From NCBI GenBank assembly GCA_007120575.1, contig SKNJ01000119.1:1-10320 (forward strand): a DNA stretch of 10,320 nucleotides, given 5' to 3'. Source of the DNA: Thioalkalivibrio sp. Its GTDB lineage: Bacteria > Pseudomonadota > Gammaproteobacteria > Ectothiorhodospirales > Ectothiorhodospiraceae. The notes under the pieces are model-generated. The model was not told the DNA's origin. It saw nothing but the letters and a program-made list of their open reading frames with translations, and ran no database searches. A program made the position numbers and the translations under genes. Shown here in pieces: positions 1 to 7,870 of this stretch; the first letter of the stretch is position 1; each line of letters opens with the position of its first letter.

Positions 1-519
1 ATCGAGGACGTTTTCCTCGAAACGCGAGGTAAGCACAGAGAGCCGGGCATCGATCGCCCGCAGGCGCGCACGTTCTTCATCGGGCAGATCGACGCCGCTG
101 AGATGAAAGTCACGCAGGCTGTCGTCGATCACCTTGCGCCGCGACGGCGACAGGGAAGCGTATTCGGCAGTCCTGGACAGGCGCTGGAAAGCGCCGTGCA
201 AGCCCTTGTGCTGTGAGACCCAGCTTGCGTAATCCGACAGCTTGGGCAGGCAGGCGTTATAGGCGTCGCGCTGCTCTGGCGAATTCATGACCGAGTTGAG
301 GTGGCTGACCGGAGACCAGACGGCATCAAGACGGGCGTCGAGATGCTCCAGGGGTAGCACCAGGTTGTCCCAGGTGGGCGTGTCTGAGACCTGTTCAACG
401 AGGCGCTCGATCGCGGCGCGATTCTCGGAAAGGACGGCATCAAGTGCGGGTACGGCATGTTCGGGTCGAATCGCGCGAAACGCCGGGAGGCGGTCTGAAA
501 GAAGCAGGGGATTGGTCAC
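1..519 (-). CDS. prlC: Oligopeptidase A (M3 family zinc metallopeptidase), N-terminal part, gene cut by the window edge
   Basis: The 173 visible residues, from a GTG start at 519-517, align by eye with the N-terminus of E. coli oligopeptidase A (PrlC/OpdA). They begin VTNPLL, and the hallmark SPVSHLNSV lies at about residues 68-76, followed by NSP-(E)-x-R-x-AY. Near the left edge comes a segment matching LRDFELSG-x-x-LP in the E. coli enzyme. The family is a cytoplasmic zinc endopeptidase that degrades short peptides, including cleaved signal peptides. The catalytic HExxH motif lies in the C-terminal half, outside the window, so activity cannot be judged here. The GTG start is favoured because E. 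coli PrlC also begins M-T-N-P-L-L and because a GGAG ribosome-binding sequence (CTCC at 525-528 on the plus strand) sits 5 nt upstream. The gene is co-directional with the LemA-like gene and gyrB, after a gap of 100 bp. Confidence 0.93.
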   Translation of the reverse strand, partial: MTNPLLLSDRLPAFRAIRPEHAVPALDAVLSENRAAIERLVEQVSDTPTWDNLVLPLEHLDARLDAVWSPVSHLNSVMNSPEQRDAYNACLPKLSDYASWVSQHKGLHGAFQRLSRTAEYASLSPSRRKVIDDSLRDFHLSGVDLPDEERARLRAIDARLSVLTSRFEENVLD

Positions 520-549
520 GCGTACTCCGGGACTGGGTTCGGATTCGGG

Positions 550-558
550 ATTATGCCA
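550..558 (-). promoter_or_regulatory. Candidate extended -10 promoter of prlC
   Basis: Read on the minus strand, the spacer between the LemA-like gene and prlC contains TGGCATAAT, an extended -10 element (TGn plus a 5/6 match to TATAAT). Transcription would begin near 543, giving a leader of about 24 nt before the prlC GTG. There is no convincing -35 hexamer about 17 nt upstream, which is tolerated by extended -10 promoters. The rest of 520-619 is GC-rich and shows no reading frame or clear terminator. The call rests on motif match only. Confidence 0.4.
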
Positions 559-619
559 TTGCGACCCGCTCGCCGGGACGGGGTTCCGGGCCTGGGTCGC
601 GTGGCGTTGGGTCGCGGGT

Positions 620-1147
620 TCAGTGGTTTGCCAGGGATAGCGGCAGCGAGGGTACCGGGAGGTAGCCAGGTTTCCCGAGGGGCGACGGCAGCAGACCCCA
701 GAGCCTTGGGGACTGGGCCCGATGGTGTTTTTCAACCGATTGATTGTAAAAGGAAACAGCGTCCAGGATGGCGGGATTGAGCACGCGCAAATGACGCAAT
801 GCGCGCGCGGACACGCTGCTCGCCTCGACAGGACAGCCACGGGCGTCAGGCGGTTGGGGTACATAGGTCTGGAGCACCATCTCGTATTCCGCAAGCGGGT
901 CCAGGTCGCCGCGGAGGCGGGCCCGTTCCTGGGCGGCGAGGGCCTTGCCTAGGGCGCAGGTGGCAGCTTCCCCGGATGTCAGATCCTGGAACAAGGCCCG
1001 CAGACAGTCATTTCGACGCGCGATGAGAGTGTCTACCCGATTCCAGGACAGGGCCACCTGACGCTCGAGGCGGGCGATGTGGCTGTAACGGCGCGCGCCC
1101 ATTAGAACCACAACCAGCAGGCCGGCGATTGTGAACAGCAGTCCCAT
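620..1147 (-). CDS. Small membrane-anchored LemA-like protein
   Basis: This 175-residue protein starts with a hydrophobic segment (about residues 2-17) ending in R-R-Y, a single N-terminal membrane anchor. Residues about 21-43 (HIARLERQ...WNRVDTLIARR) resemble the first LemA helix, whose family pattern is YN-x-L-V-x-L-x-N...W-x-x-ID-x-x-L-x-RR. A C-terminal stretch, ILDAVSFYNQSVEKHH then LWGLLPSPLGKPGYL, resembles the LemA ending YN-x-x-x...A-x-x-F-G-F. LemA proteins form long alpha-helical bundles; their biochemical role is unsettled. The assignment is by pattern only and the protein is divergent. Start choice: ATG at 1147 is taken. An in-frame TTG at 1159 adds four residues, but the GAGG at 1164-1161 is only 1 nt from it and 13 nt from the ATG, so neither start has ideal spacing. 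The ATG lies 33 nt after the gyrB stop, so the gene is probably co-transcribed with gyrB. Confidence 0.62.
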   Translation of the reverse strand: MGLLFTIAGLLVVVLMGARRYSHIARLERQVALSWNRVDTLIARRNDCLRALFQDLTSGEAATCALGKALAAQERARLRGDLDPLAEYEMVLQTYVPQPPDARGCPVEASSVSARALRHLRVLNPAILDAVSFYNQSVEKHHRAQSPRLWGLLPSPLGKPGYLPVPSLPLSLANH

Positions 1148-1180
1148 TGGTGCGATCAATCCTCGCTGGCGACGAAGAGC

Positions 1181-3619
<2,439 letters not shown>

Positions 3620-3644
3620 TCATCCGGCCAGTGAAAGACACGCC

Positions 3645-3650
3645 AGTATA
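3645..3650 (-). promoter_or_regulatory. Candidate -10 element of the gyrB promoter
   Basis: The minus strand reads TATACT, a 5/6 match to the sigma-70 -10 consensus. Transcription would start near 3638, leaving a leader of about 28 nt before the gyrB ATG. The -35 region is poor (no hexamer near TTGACA at 16-18 nt). The 167-bp spacer 3611-3777 contains no gene; besides this element it holds only short hairpins near recF. The position is appropriate, but the support is a single hexamer. Confidence 0.35.
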
Positions 3651-3735
3651 GCGCAAAGGCGAGAGCCACTGGTCCGTGACTTGCGAGCCGCGAATTCATG
3701 AACACGTTTGTGGTGGGACCGTTCGGGGACTTGGG

Positions 3736-3751
3736 GCAAAGGAGGCTTTGC
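3736..3751 (-). other. Short perfect hairpin just downstream of recF
   Basis: GCAAAG and CTTTGC form a perfect 6-bp stem with a 4-nt loop, 27 nt past the recF stop codon on the minus strand. A second 5-bp stem (TAACC/GGTTA, 3764-3768 with 3773-3777) directly abuts the stop codon. Neither is followed by a T-run on the minus strand, so they are not convincing intrinsic terminators. They could attenuate read-through into gyrB or stabilise the 3' end of the upstream mRNA, or be chance. Confidence 0.3.
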
Positions 3752-3777
3752 GAAGGGCTGACGTAACCAAGGGGTTA

Positions 3778-4857
3778 TCACGAAGCAGCCACCTCCACCT
3801 GTCCATGTTTCACGTGGAACAACTGCCCCTCGACATTTCGATTCAGGCCCGGGATCACCTCTCCCACCGTCGTCACCAGAATCTGCCACCCGGTCCCCCC
3901 GAGGCCCGCCATCAACCCCTCAACCGCTTCCACATCCAGTTCCGAAACCACATCGTCCAGCAACAACACCGGACCCCGACCGGTCTCTCGCTCCAGCATC
4001 CGGGCCTGGCCTCCGACCAGGGTGGTGACGACCCGTTTTTGTTCACCTCGTGATGCCTCTGCAGCCAGCCTTTCATCCAGCCGGATTTCTATATCCGCGC
4101 GCTGCGGGCCGAACTGGGAAAACCCCCGCTCCGCGTCCGATTCCCGCCCCCGTTCCAGCGCCTCCGCCAGGGTCCATTCACGGTTCCATCCCGGCCGTAG
4201 CGATACATCCAGATCGCCCAACCTCGACTGAAACCCGAAGATCGCCGCCGCTTCCTGTGTCCTGCCCTTCAACGCCTGAACATAACGATTCCGGGACTCG
4301 CTTATCGCCTCTCCGAACTCCAGCCATGGCCGCTCGAACTCCCGCGCGGCGGCCCGATCCCCCCGTCGCAGCGCGGCATTGCGCTGATCATGCGCCCGCT
4401 TCCACCGCCTCCAGTCCGACCGATATCCCCGCACCGCATGAAAGCACCCCCAGTCCAGGAGTCGTCGCCGCTCGTCCGGGGTTCCCGTCAACAAATCAAA
4501 AGACCCTGCATGCAGCACCCGCACCGGCAGCCATTCCGCTACGGCCGCATGCCCCTCCATCCAGCGACCATCCAGACGCGAACGCCGCAGGCCATCCCAG
4601 GCTACCCCCAGTCGATGCACACCCCCGGCAGGGTCATGGACCTGGCCCCCAACCCAAAGGGCCTCCCCACCCGTCGTCACCACCCGCCGTAATTGCGGCG
4701 TCCGAAACGAACGTCCGGCCGCCAGGATATGAACCGCCTCGAGTACCGACGTCTTGCCCGCCCCGTTCGGGCCCGTCAGCCGGTGGATTCCCGGACCCAC
4801 CTCCAGCGTTTGCTCCGCGAGATTCCGTACCCCCTTCCACCACAAGGTATCGAGCAC
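3778..4857 (-). CDS. recF: DNA replication and repair protein RecF
   Basis: The 359-residue product matches the family length (E. coli 357). RecF is an SMC-like ATPase that, with RecO and RecR, loads RecA at single-strand gaps and stalled forks. Visible motifs are Walker A GPNGAGKT (residues 29-36) followed by SVLEA, the ABC signature SRGEQKR (269-275), and Walker B LLLDD (D301, D302) with the D-loop VVSELD (303-308). The C-terminus LFHVKHG (346-352) corresponds to the MFTVEKG ending of E. coli RecF. The GTG start has an AGGA ribosome-binding sequence 5 nt upstream and lies 12 bp after the dnaN stop, so the two genes are almost certainly one transcript. Codons 346-351 coincide with a 16-bp parS site. 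The plus strand across this gene is strongly C-rich; in one 60-base line (4381-4440) a hand count gives 28 C against 13 G. Confidence 0.97.
   Translation of the reverse strand: MLDTLWWKGVRNLAEQTLEVGPGIHRLTGPNGAGKTSVLEAVHILAAGRSFRTPQLRRVVTTGGEALWVGGQVHDPAGGVHRLGVAWDGLRRSRLDGRWMEGHAAVAEWLPVRVLHAGSFDLLTGTPDERRRLLDWGCFHAVRGYRSDWRRWKRAHDQRNAALRRGDRAAAREFERPWLEFGEAISESRNRYVQALKGRTQEAAAIFGFQSRLGDLDVSLRPGWNREWTLAEALERGRESDAERGFSQFGPQRADIEIRLDERLAAEASRGEQKRVVTTLVGGQARMLERETGRGPVLLLDDVVSELDVEAVEGLMAGLGGTGWQILVTTVGEVIPGLNRNVEGQLFHVKHGQVEVAAS
3806..3821. other. parS: parS centromere-like site (ParB/Spo0J binding) inside recF
   Basis: The plus strand reads TGTTTCACGTGGAACA. Its reverse complement is TGTTCCACGTGAAACA, the canonical parS sequence originally defined in Bacillus subtilis and conserved across most bacteria with chromosomal ParABS systems. 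The core CACGTG palindrome and both arms are intact. The site lies in the last codons of recF, about 2.2 kb from the predicted unwinding site, matching the usual clustering of parS near oriC. ParB would bind here as a CTP-dependent clamp, spread along the DNA, recruit SMC/MksB and interact with ParA to segregate the new origins. The parAB genes are not in the window. No second copy of the CACGTG core in this context was noticed. Confidence 0.85.
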
Positions 4858-4869
4858 ACACTTCCTGCC

Positions 4870-5973
4870 TTAAAGCCGCATCGGCATCACCACGTACCGG
4901 GCACTACCTGGCGGCTCCGCCTGCACCAGGATCGACGAATTGCCATCCCGCAGTCCGATACGCACCTGTTCCGTTTCGAGCACATTCAAGACGTCCACCA
5001 GATAGCTCAGGTTAAATCCGATCTCCATTCCCGCGCCGTCATATTCGGCCTCGACCGATTCCTGCGCCTCTTCGCGATCCGCGTTATGCGTCATCACCTG
5101 GCAGCCCTGCTCCCCCAACACCATGCGCACGCCTCGATACTTGTCACTGGTCACGATCGCGACTCTGGCCAGCGCTTGTCGCAACACCTCGCGATCGGCC
5201 TTCAGGGTCGCCGGCAGTTCCGTCGGGATTACGCGTTCGTAATCGGGAAAGCGCCCTTCGATCACCTTGCTCCGCAGTACTGCCGATCCCAGATCGAACA
5301 GGACCTGGTCATCGGCCAACCCGATGCGTACCGGTCTGTCGTCGTCCGCCAGATTACGACGCAATTCCGCGATCGCCTTGCGCGGCACGATCCTCTCTAC
5401 GTTTCCCTCCACCGTCTGATCGAGTTCCACCTCGGCCAGCGCCAGACGATGCCCATCGGTTGCCACCGCACGCAACAGCTTCCCACTCGCCACCAGCAAC
5501 AATCCCTGCAGGTAATAGCGGACGTCCTGCTGGGCCATCGAGAACATGGTTGCCTCGAGCAAGTGCCGCAACCGGTTCTGCGGTACATCCAGGGTCTGTT
5601 CGGCCCCTCTCGACTCCCAGTCAGGGAAATCCGTTCCGGGCAGAGTCGCCAGCGTAAAACGCGAGCCCCCGAACCCGACGGTCATCCGTTCCCCTTCAAC
5701 CTTCGCGCGAATCTCGCTATCTGCCGGCGCAGCCTTTACGACGTCCAGGAGCTTGCGAACCGAAACGGTCACATCGCATTCCCCCGGGATACTCCCCGGT
5801 GCCGAGGCCTGCCAGGCCAGCTCCAGATCGGTGGTATCCATGCGGATCGCGCCATTGTCATCGGCGCGCAATCGCACATTGCCCAGGATCGGCATGGTCA
5901 GTCGCTTCTCGGCCGCTCCAACGATCCGTTGCAGGGCTTCAGACATCGTTTCCCGGTTGAATGACAGTTCCAT
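4870..5973 (-). CDS. dnaN: DNA polymerase III beta subunit (sliding clamp)
   Basis: The 367-residue product is one residue longer than E. coli DnaN (366). It is the ring-shaped homodimer that tethers DNA polymerase III and other clamp-binding proteins to DNA. The three topologically similar clamp domains fall at roughly 1-120, 121-245 and 246-367. Family features include the N-terminal R-E-x-M-S-E-A-L-Q-R-I-V-G, TMPILGNV at about 26-33, the central ATDGHRLA segment, the FPDYERVIP segment in the second domain, and the C-terminus YVVMPMRL, which forms part of the hydrophobic groove that binds partner peptides. The ATG start has an AGGA ribosome-binding sequence 7 nt upstream. The gene follows the origin-like spacer downstream of dnaA and is followed after 12 bp by recF. 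No anomalies are seen. Confidence 0.98.
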   Translation of the reverse strand: MELSFNRETMSEALQRIVGAAEKRLTMPILGNVRLRADDNGAIRMDTTDLELAWQASAPGSIPGECDVTVSVRKLLDVVKAAPADSEIRAKVEGERMTVGFGGSRFTLATLPGTDFPDWESRGAEQTLDVPQNRLRHLLEATMFSMAQQDVRYYLQGLLLVASGKLLRAVATDGHRLALAEVELDQTVEGNVERIVPRKAIAELRRNLADDDRPVRIGLADDQVLFDLGSAVLRSKVIEGRFPDYERVIPTELPATLKADREVLRQALARVAIVTSDKYRGVRMVLGEQGCQVMTHNADREEAQESVEAEYDGAGMEIGFNLSYLVDVLNVLETEQVRIGLRDGNSSILVQAEPPGSARYVVMPMRL

Positions 5974-5995
5974 GGCGGTGTCCTGTATTTAGTCT

Positions 5996-6023
5996 TTTAT
6001 ATAGATCTAACTAGTAGTAATAA
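5996..6023 (-). promoter_or_regulatory. Candidate dnaN promoter overlapping the origin unwinding region
   Basis: On the minus strand, TATAAA (6001-5996, 5/6 match to the -10 consensus) lies 16 nt downstream of TTATTA (6023-6018, 3/6 match to TTGACA). Transcription would begin near 5989, about 16 nt before the dnaN ATG, leaving just room for the AGGA ribosome-binding sequence. The -35 overlaps two of the DnaA-trio triplets, so DnaA loading and dnaN transcription could interfere. AT-rich DNA readily yields such matches, so confidence is modest. Confidence 0.4.
6012..6023 (+). other. DnaA-trio array (origin-opening element)
   Basis: The plus strand reads TAG TAG TAA TAA without interruption. 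Read 3' to 5' from the box side these are AAT AAT GAT GAT, all within the published DnaA-trio consensus 3'-(G/A)A(T/A)-5'. DnaA filaments bind such triplets on single-stranded DNA to stretch and open the duplex. The array is bordered by an AT-rich block on one side. On the other side is a GC-rich stretch of 14 bp (6024-6037) leading to a box-like TGTGG. This order is as described for the basal unwinding system. Function is inferred from motif and position. Confidence 0.55.
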
Positions 6024-6111
6024 GGTCGCCCATGGCCTGTGGGCGTATTCCGTTTTTCACTTTGAAATCATCGGATTAAATCATCCCCATCGCCCCGGAA
6101 AGGGCCCTCGA

Positions 6112-6135
6112 AACCTGTGTCGAACCTGTGGACAG
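6112..6135 (+). repeat. Tandem AACCTGTG repeat with a DnaA-box-like element
   Basis: AACCTGTG occurs at 6112-6119 and again at 6123-6130, an 8-bp direct repeat with an 11-bp period, about one helical turn. The second copy continues into TGTGGACAG (6127-6135), which matches the reverse DnaA-box consensus TGTGGATAA at 7 of 9 positions. The first gives TGTGTCGAA (6116-6124), a 6/9 match. The helical phasing would place two DnaA molecules on the same face of the DNA. Individually the matches are weak. Confidence 0.4.
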
Positions 6136-6183
6136 AATCAGCGTCGAATTCCGTGGGCCTCTTGTGCCGGGCTTTTGCCCAGC

Positions 6184-6192
6184 TTTTCCACA
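6184..6192 (+). other. DnaA box, best match in the window
   Basis: TTTTCCACA matches the DnaA-box consensus TTATCCACA at 8 of 9 positions, differing only at position 3. It lies 23 bp downstream of the dnaA stop codon in the candidate origin. A weaker sequence, TTGTCCCCA (6196-6204, 7/9), follows 12 bp later in the same orientation. Confidence 0.6.
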
Positions 6193-6215
6193 GTCTTGTC
6201 CCCATCCCTCCCGAT

Positions 6216-7568
6216 TCAACTGCTCAGGGTCCGCAACAGGTTCGAATAGTCCTCGTCCAGGCTGTTATCCGATTCCCGCAACTCGGCCACCTTCCGGCAA
6301 GCGTGGATTACCGTGGTGTGATCGCGGCCACCAAATGCCTTGCCGATCTCCGGCAGACTGTGCTGGGTAAGTTCCTTGGCCAGCGCCATCGCAACCTGAC
6401 GTGGCCGGGCGATGGAACGTGACCGGCGTGACGACAGGAGGTCAGCGACCTTGATGCGATAGTAGTCCGCTACGGTCTTCTGGATGTTCTCCAGGGTAAT
6501 CAGCTTGTTCTGGACCGCCAGCAGATCACGCAGTGCCTCTTTTGCGAACTCTACCGTGATCGGTTTTCCCGTGAAGTGCGCATTGGCAATCACCCGCCGC
6601 AACGAGCCCTCCAGCTCGCGAATGTTCGACCGGATACGCTTGCCAATGAAAAAAGCGACCTCGCTGGGCAGTTCGATGCCTGCTTGTTCCGCCTTGCGCT
6701 GGAGGATCGCGACCCGGGTCTCCAGCTCGGGCGGCTCGATCGCGATCGTGAGGCCCCAGCCGAAACGTGACTTCAATCGCTCCTCAAGACCCTCGACCTC
6801 CTTCGGATAGCGATCGGAGGTGAGAATAATCTGCTGCTGACCCTCCAGCAGGGCATTGAAGGTGTGAAAGAACTCCTCCTGCGAGCGTTCCTTGCCGGCG
6901 AAAAACTGGATATCGTCGATCAGGAGTGCATCGGCGGTGCGATAGTGTTGCTTGAAGTCGTCGATGGCGTTGTGTTGCAACGCCTTGATCATGTCCGCGA
7001 CAAACCGCTCCGAATGCAGATAGATGATCCGGCCTTCAGGCTGTCGCGCGAGAAAGTTGTTGCCGATCGCATGCATCAGGTGCGTCTTGCCCAGACCCAC
7101 TCCGCCATAAATGAACAACGGGTTGTAGGCGATGCCGGGATTTTCCGCGACCTGAAGGCTTGCGGCTCGCGCCAGTTGGTTCGACTTGCCCTCCACGAAC
7201 GTCTCGAAGGTAAACGCCGGGTTCAGGTTGCTGACCGGCCCTTGGGGACGGGGTGGGGGTGCCGAACGATGGGGCTCAGCCGCATCCGCGGGACCCGCCG
7301 CGGCTCCGACCCACTCCGCGCCCCCGATACCCAGGCGTACCGGCGGTGATTCGTCGTCGCCGGGCCGGACCTCGCGCACCACGTTTTCGATCGACTCCAG
7401 CAGGTGATCCCGGACATGTTCGAAGACAAACTGGTTGGGCGCCAGCAGGCGCAAACCGCCCTCACTCTCCTCGGCCTGCAGGGGACGCAGCCAGGTATTC
7501 AGCTGCTGTTCGCTGACGCGGCCCTGTAGGCGCTCCAGGCAGGCTGTCCACAGGGCATTGGCTGACAC
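6216..7568 (-). CDS. dnaA: Chromosomal replication initiator protein DnaA
   Basis: The 450-residue protein is the AAA+ initiator that binds DnaA boxes, forms an ATP-dependent filament and opens oriC. Domain I (about 1-70) has the usual LW-x-x-CLERLQ...WLRPLQAE pattern. A Pro/Ala-rich linker (about 70-115) forms domain II. Domain III carries [12 protein letters not shown], Walker A GGVGLGKT (155-162), Walker [10 protein letters not shown] (D218, D219) and the SRFGWGL sensor/arginine region. Domain IV ends with the DnaA signature [20 protein letters not shown] (408-427), with R415, D416, H417 and T418 for box recognition. The start is taken as GTG at 7568, not the longer upstream frame to 7643. 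It aligns with E. coli MSLSLWQQCL and has a GGAG ribosome-binding sequence 8 nt upstream (CTCC at 7577-7580). The upstream extension has no family counterpart. It is transcribed divergently from rpmH. Confidence 0.97.
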   Translation of the reverse strand: MSANALWTACLERLQGRVSEQQLNTWLRPLQAEESEGGLRLLAPNQFVFEHVRDHLLESIENVVREVRPGDDESPPVRLGIGGAEWVGAAAGPADAAEPHRSAPPPRPQGPVSNLNPAFTFETFVEGKSNQLARAASLQVAENPGIAYNPLFIYGGVGLGKTHLMHAIGNNFLARQPEGRIIYLHSERFVADMIKALQHNAIDDFKQHYRTADALLIDDIQFFAGKERSQEEFFHTFNALLEGQQQIILTSDRYPKEVEGLEERLKSRFGWGLTIAIEPPELETRVAILQRKAEQAGIELPSEVAFFIGKRIRSNIRELEGSLRRVIANAHFTGKPITVEFAKEALRDLLAVQNKLITLENIQKTVADYYRIKVADLLSSRRSRSIARPRQVAMALAKELTQHSLPEIGKAFGGRDHTTVIHACRKVAELRESDNSLDEDYSNLLRTLSS

Positions 7569-7605
7569 GCGCGCATCTCCGGAGCAACGACAGGTGAAAC
7601 CGCCG

Positions 7606-7611
7606 AGTCTA
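7606..7611 (-). promoter_or_regulatory. Candidate -10 element of the dnaA promoter
   Basis: The minus strand reads TAGACT, a 4/6 match to TATAAT, placing transcription start near 7599 and a leader of about 30 nt before the dnaA GTG. The hexamer 17 nt upstream (GGCACG) is not a good -35. No recognisable DnaA box lies in the 152-bp spacer, so DnaA autorepression of the E. coli kind is not evident. This is the best candidate I see, but it is weak. Confidence 0.25.
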
Positions 7612-7648
7612 CGCTGTCGCGGCCCTTGCGTGCCAGCCGTCACCGGCG

Positions 7649-7714
7649 TTCCAGGATTGACTTTGTACGCCGTTAGCGGTAGGTTTCAGCGCCCTTTCAT
7701 CAAGCGTCCTGGAA
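7649..7714. repeat. Inverted repeat flanking the rpmH promoter
   Basis: TTCCAGGA at 7649-7656 and its exact reverse complement TCCTGGAA at 7707-7714 enclose the candidate rpmH promoter and leader with a 50-bp spacer. The left arm abuts the -35 element. The right arm contains the GGA that may act as the rpmH ribosome-binding sequence. It could be a paired operator or chance. Confidence 0.3.
7657..7685 (+). promoter_or_regulatory. Candidate rpmH-operon promoter
   Basis: TTGACT (7657-7662, 5/6 match to the -35 consensus) is followed after 17 bp by TAGGTT (7680-7685, 3/6 match to the -10). The start would be near 7692, leaving a leader of about 29 nt before the rpmH ATG. The good -35, optimal spacing and position immediately upstream of a strongly expressed ribosomal protein gene support it; the -10 is weak. 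Confidence 0.5.
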
Positions 7715-7720
7715 TCGAAC

Positions 7721-7855
7721 ATGAAGCGCACCTTTCAACCGAGTCGGCTCGTTCGCGCCCGCACGCACGGCTTCCGTGCCCGTATGGCCACCCGCGGGGG
7801 CCGCAAGGTCCTGAACGCCCGGCGCGCCAAAGGCCGCAAGCGCCTCTGCCCGTAG
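7721..7855 (+). CDS. rpmH: 50S ribosomal protein L34
   Basis: This 44-residue, very basic protein begins [20 protein letters not shown] and continues through [11 protein letters not shown] to [11 protein letters not shown]. It is almost superimposable on E. coli L34 (46 residues). L34 is one of the smallest proteins of the large ribosomal subunit, buried among 23S rRNA helices. The gene is the first of the rightward cluster and divergent from dnaA, the conserved arrangement around bacterial origins. A GGA about 8 nt before the ATG is the likely ribosome-binding sequence. The tail differs from E. coli, ending RLCP instead of RLTVSK; this is the only unusual point. The rnpA gene starts 15 nt after the TAG stop. 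Confidence 0.97.
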   Translation: MKRTFQPSRLVRARTHGFRARMATRGGRKVLNARRAKGRKRLCP

Positions 7856-7870
7856 ACCGGGCGGGGTCGA

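Larger units (their letters stand above)
5974..6215. other. oriC: Candidate chromosomal replication origin (oriC) in the dnaA-dnaN spacer
   Basis: This 242-bp gene-free spacer is notably more AT-rich at its dnaN end (about 5987-6023) than its surroundings. In order from dnaN to dnaA it holds the AT-rich block with GATCT at 6004-6008, four DnaA-trio triplets (6012-6023), a GC-rich spacer, and a weak box-like TGTGGGCGT (6038-6046). Beyond these come an AAATCATC direct repeat (6065-6072 and 6078-6085), a tandem AACCTGTG repeat including a 7/9 DnaA box (6127-6135), and an 8/9 box TTTTCCACA (6184-6192). The dnaA-dnaN interval is an established oriC location in many bacteria. DnaA boxes are few and imperfect, so this is a prediction. 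The dnaA-rpmH spacer is the main alternative, but no good DnaA box was found there. Confidence 0.65.

Noticed and set aside
4693..5964. 423-codon open frame on the plus strand across dnaN
   Set aside because: Antisense shadow of dnaN with no recognisable domain; GC-rich DNA with few stop codons explains its length.
6000..6040. Clustered 6-bp palindromes in the origin spacer (AGATCT, ACTAGT, CCATGG)
   Set aside because: These are just restriction-type palindromes in a short AT-rich stretch, with no spacing pattern or repeat that suggests function.
7544..7552. CTGTCCACA inside the 5' end of dnaA, a 7/9 DnaA-box match
   Set aside because: It lies in coding sequence (W-T-A codons) and differs from the consensus at two positions; a regulatory role cannot be separated from chance.
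7569..7643. 25-codon N-terminal extension of dnaA to 7643
   Set aside because: DnaA proteins begin just before the L-W-x-x-C-L motif; the GTG at 7568 has a well-spaced GGAG, and the extension reads through the candidate promoter and leader.
7632..7650. TGGCAC on the minus strand upstream of dnaA as a sigma-54 -24 element
   Set aside because: The required GC-containing -12 element (TTGC) at fixed spacing is absent.
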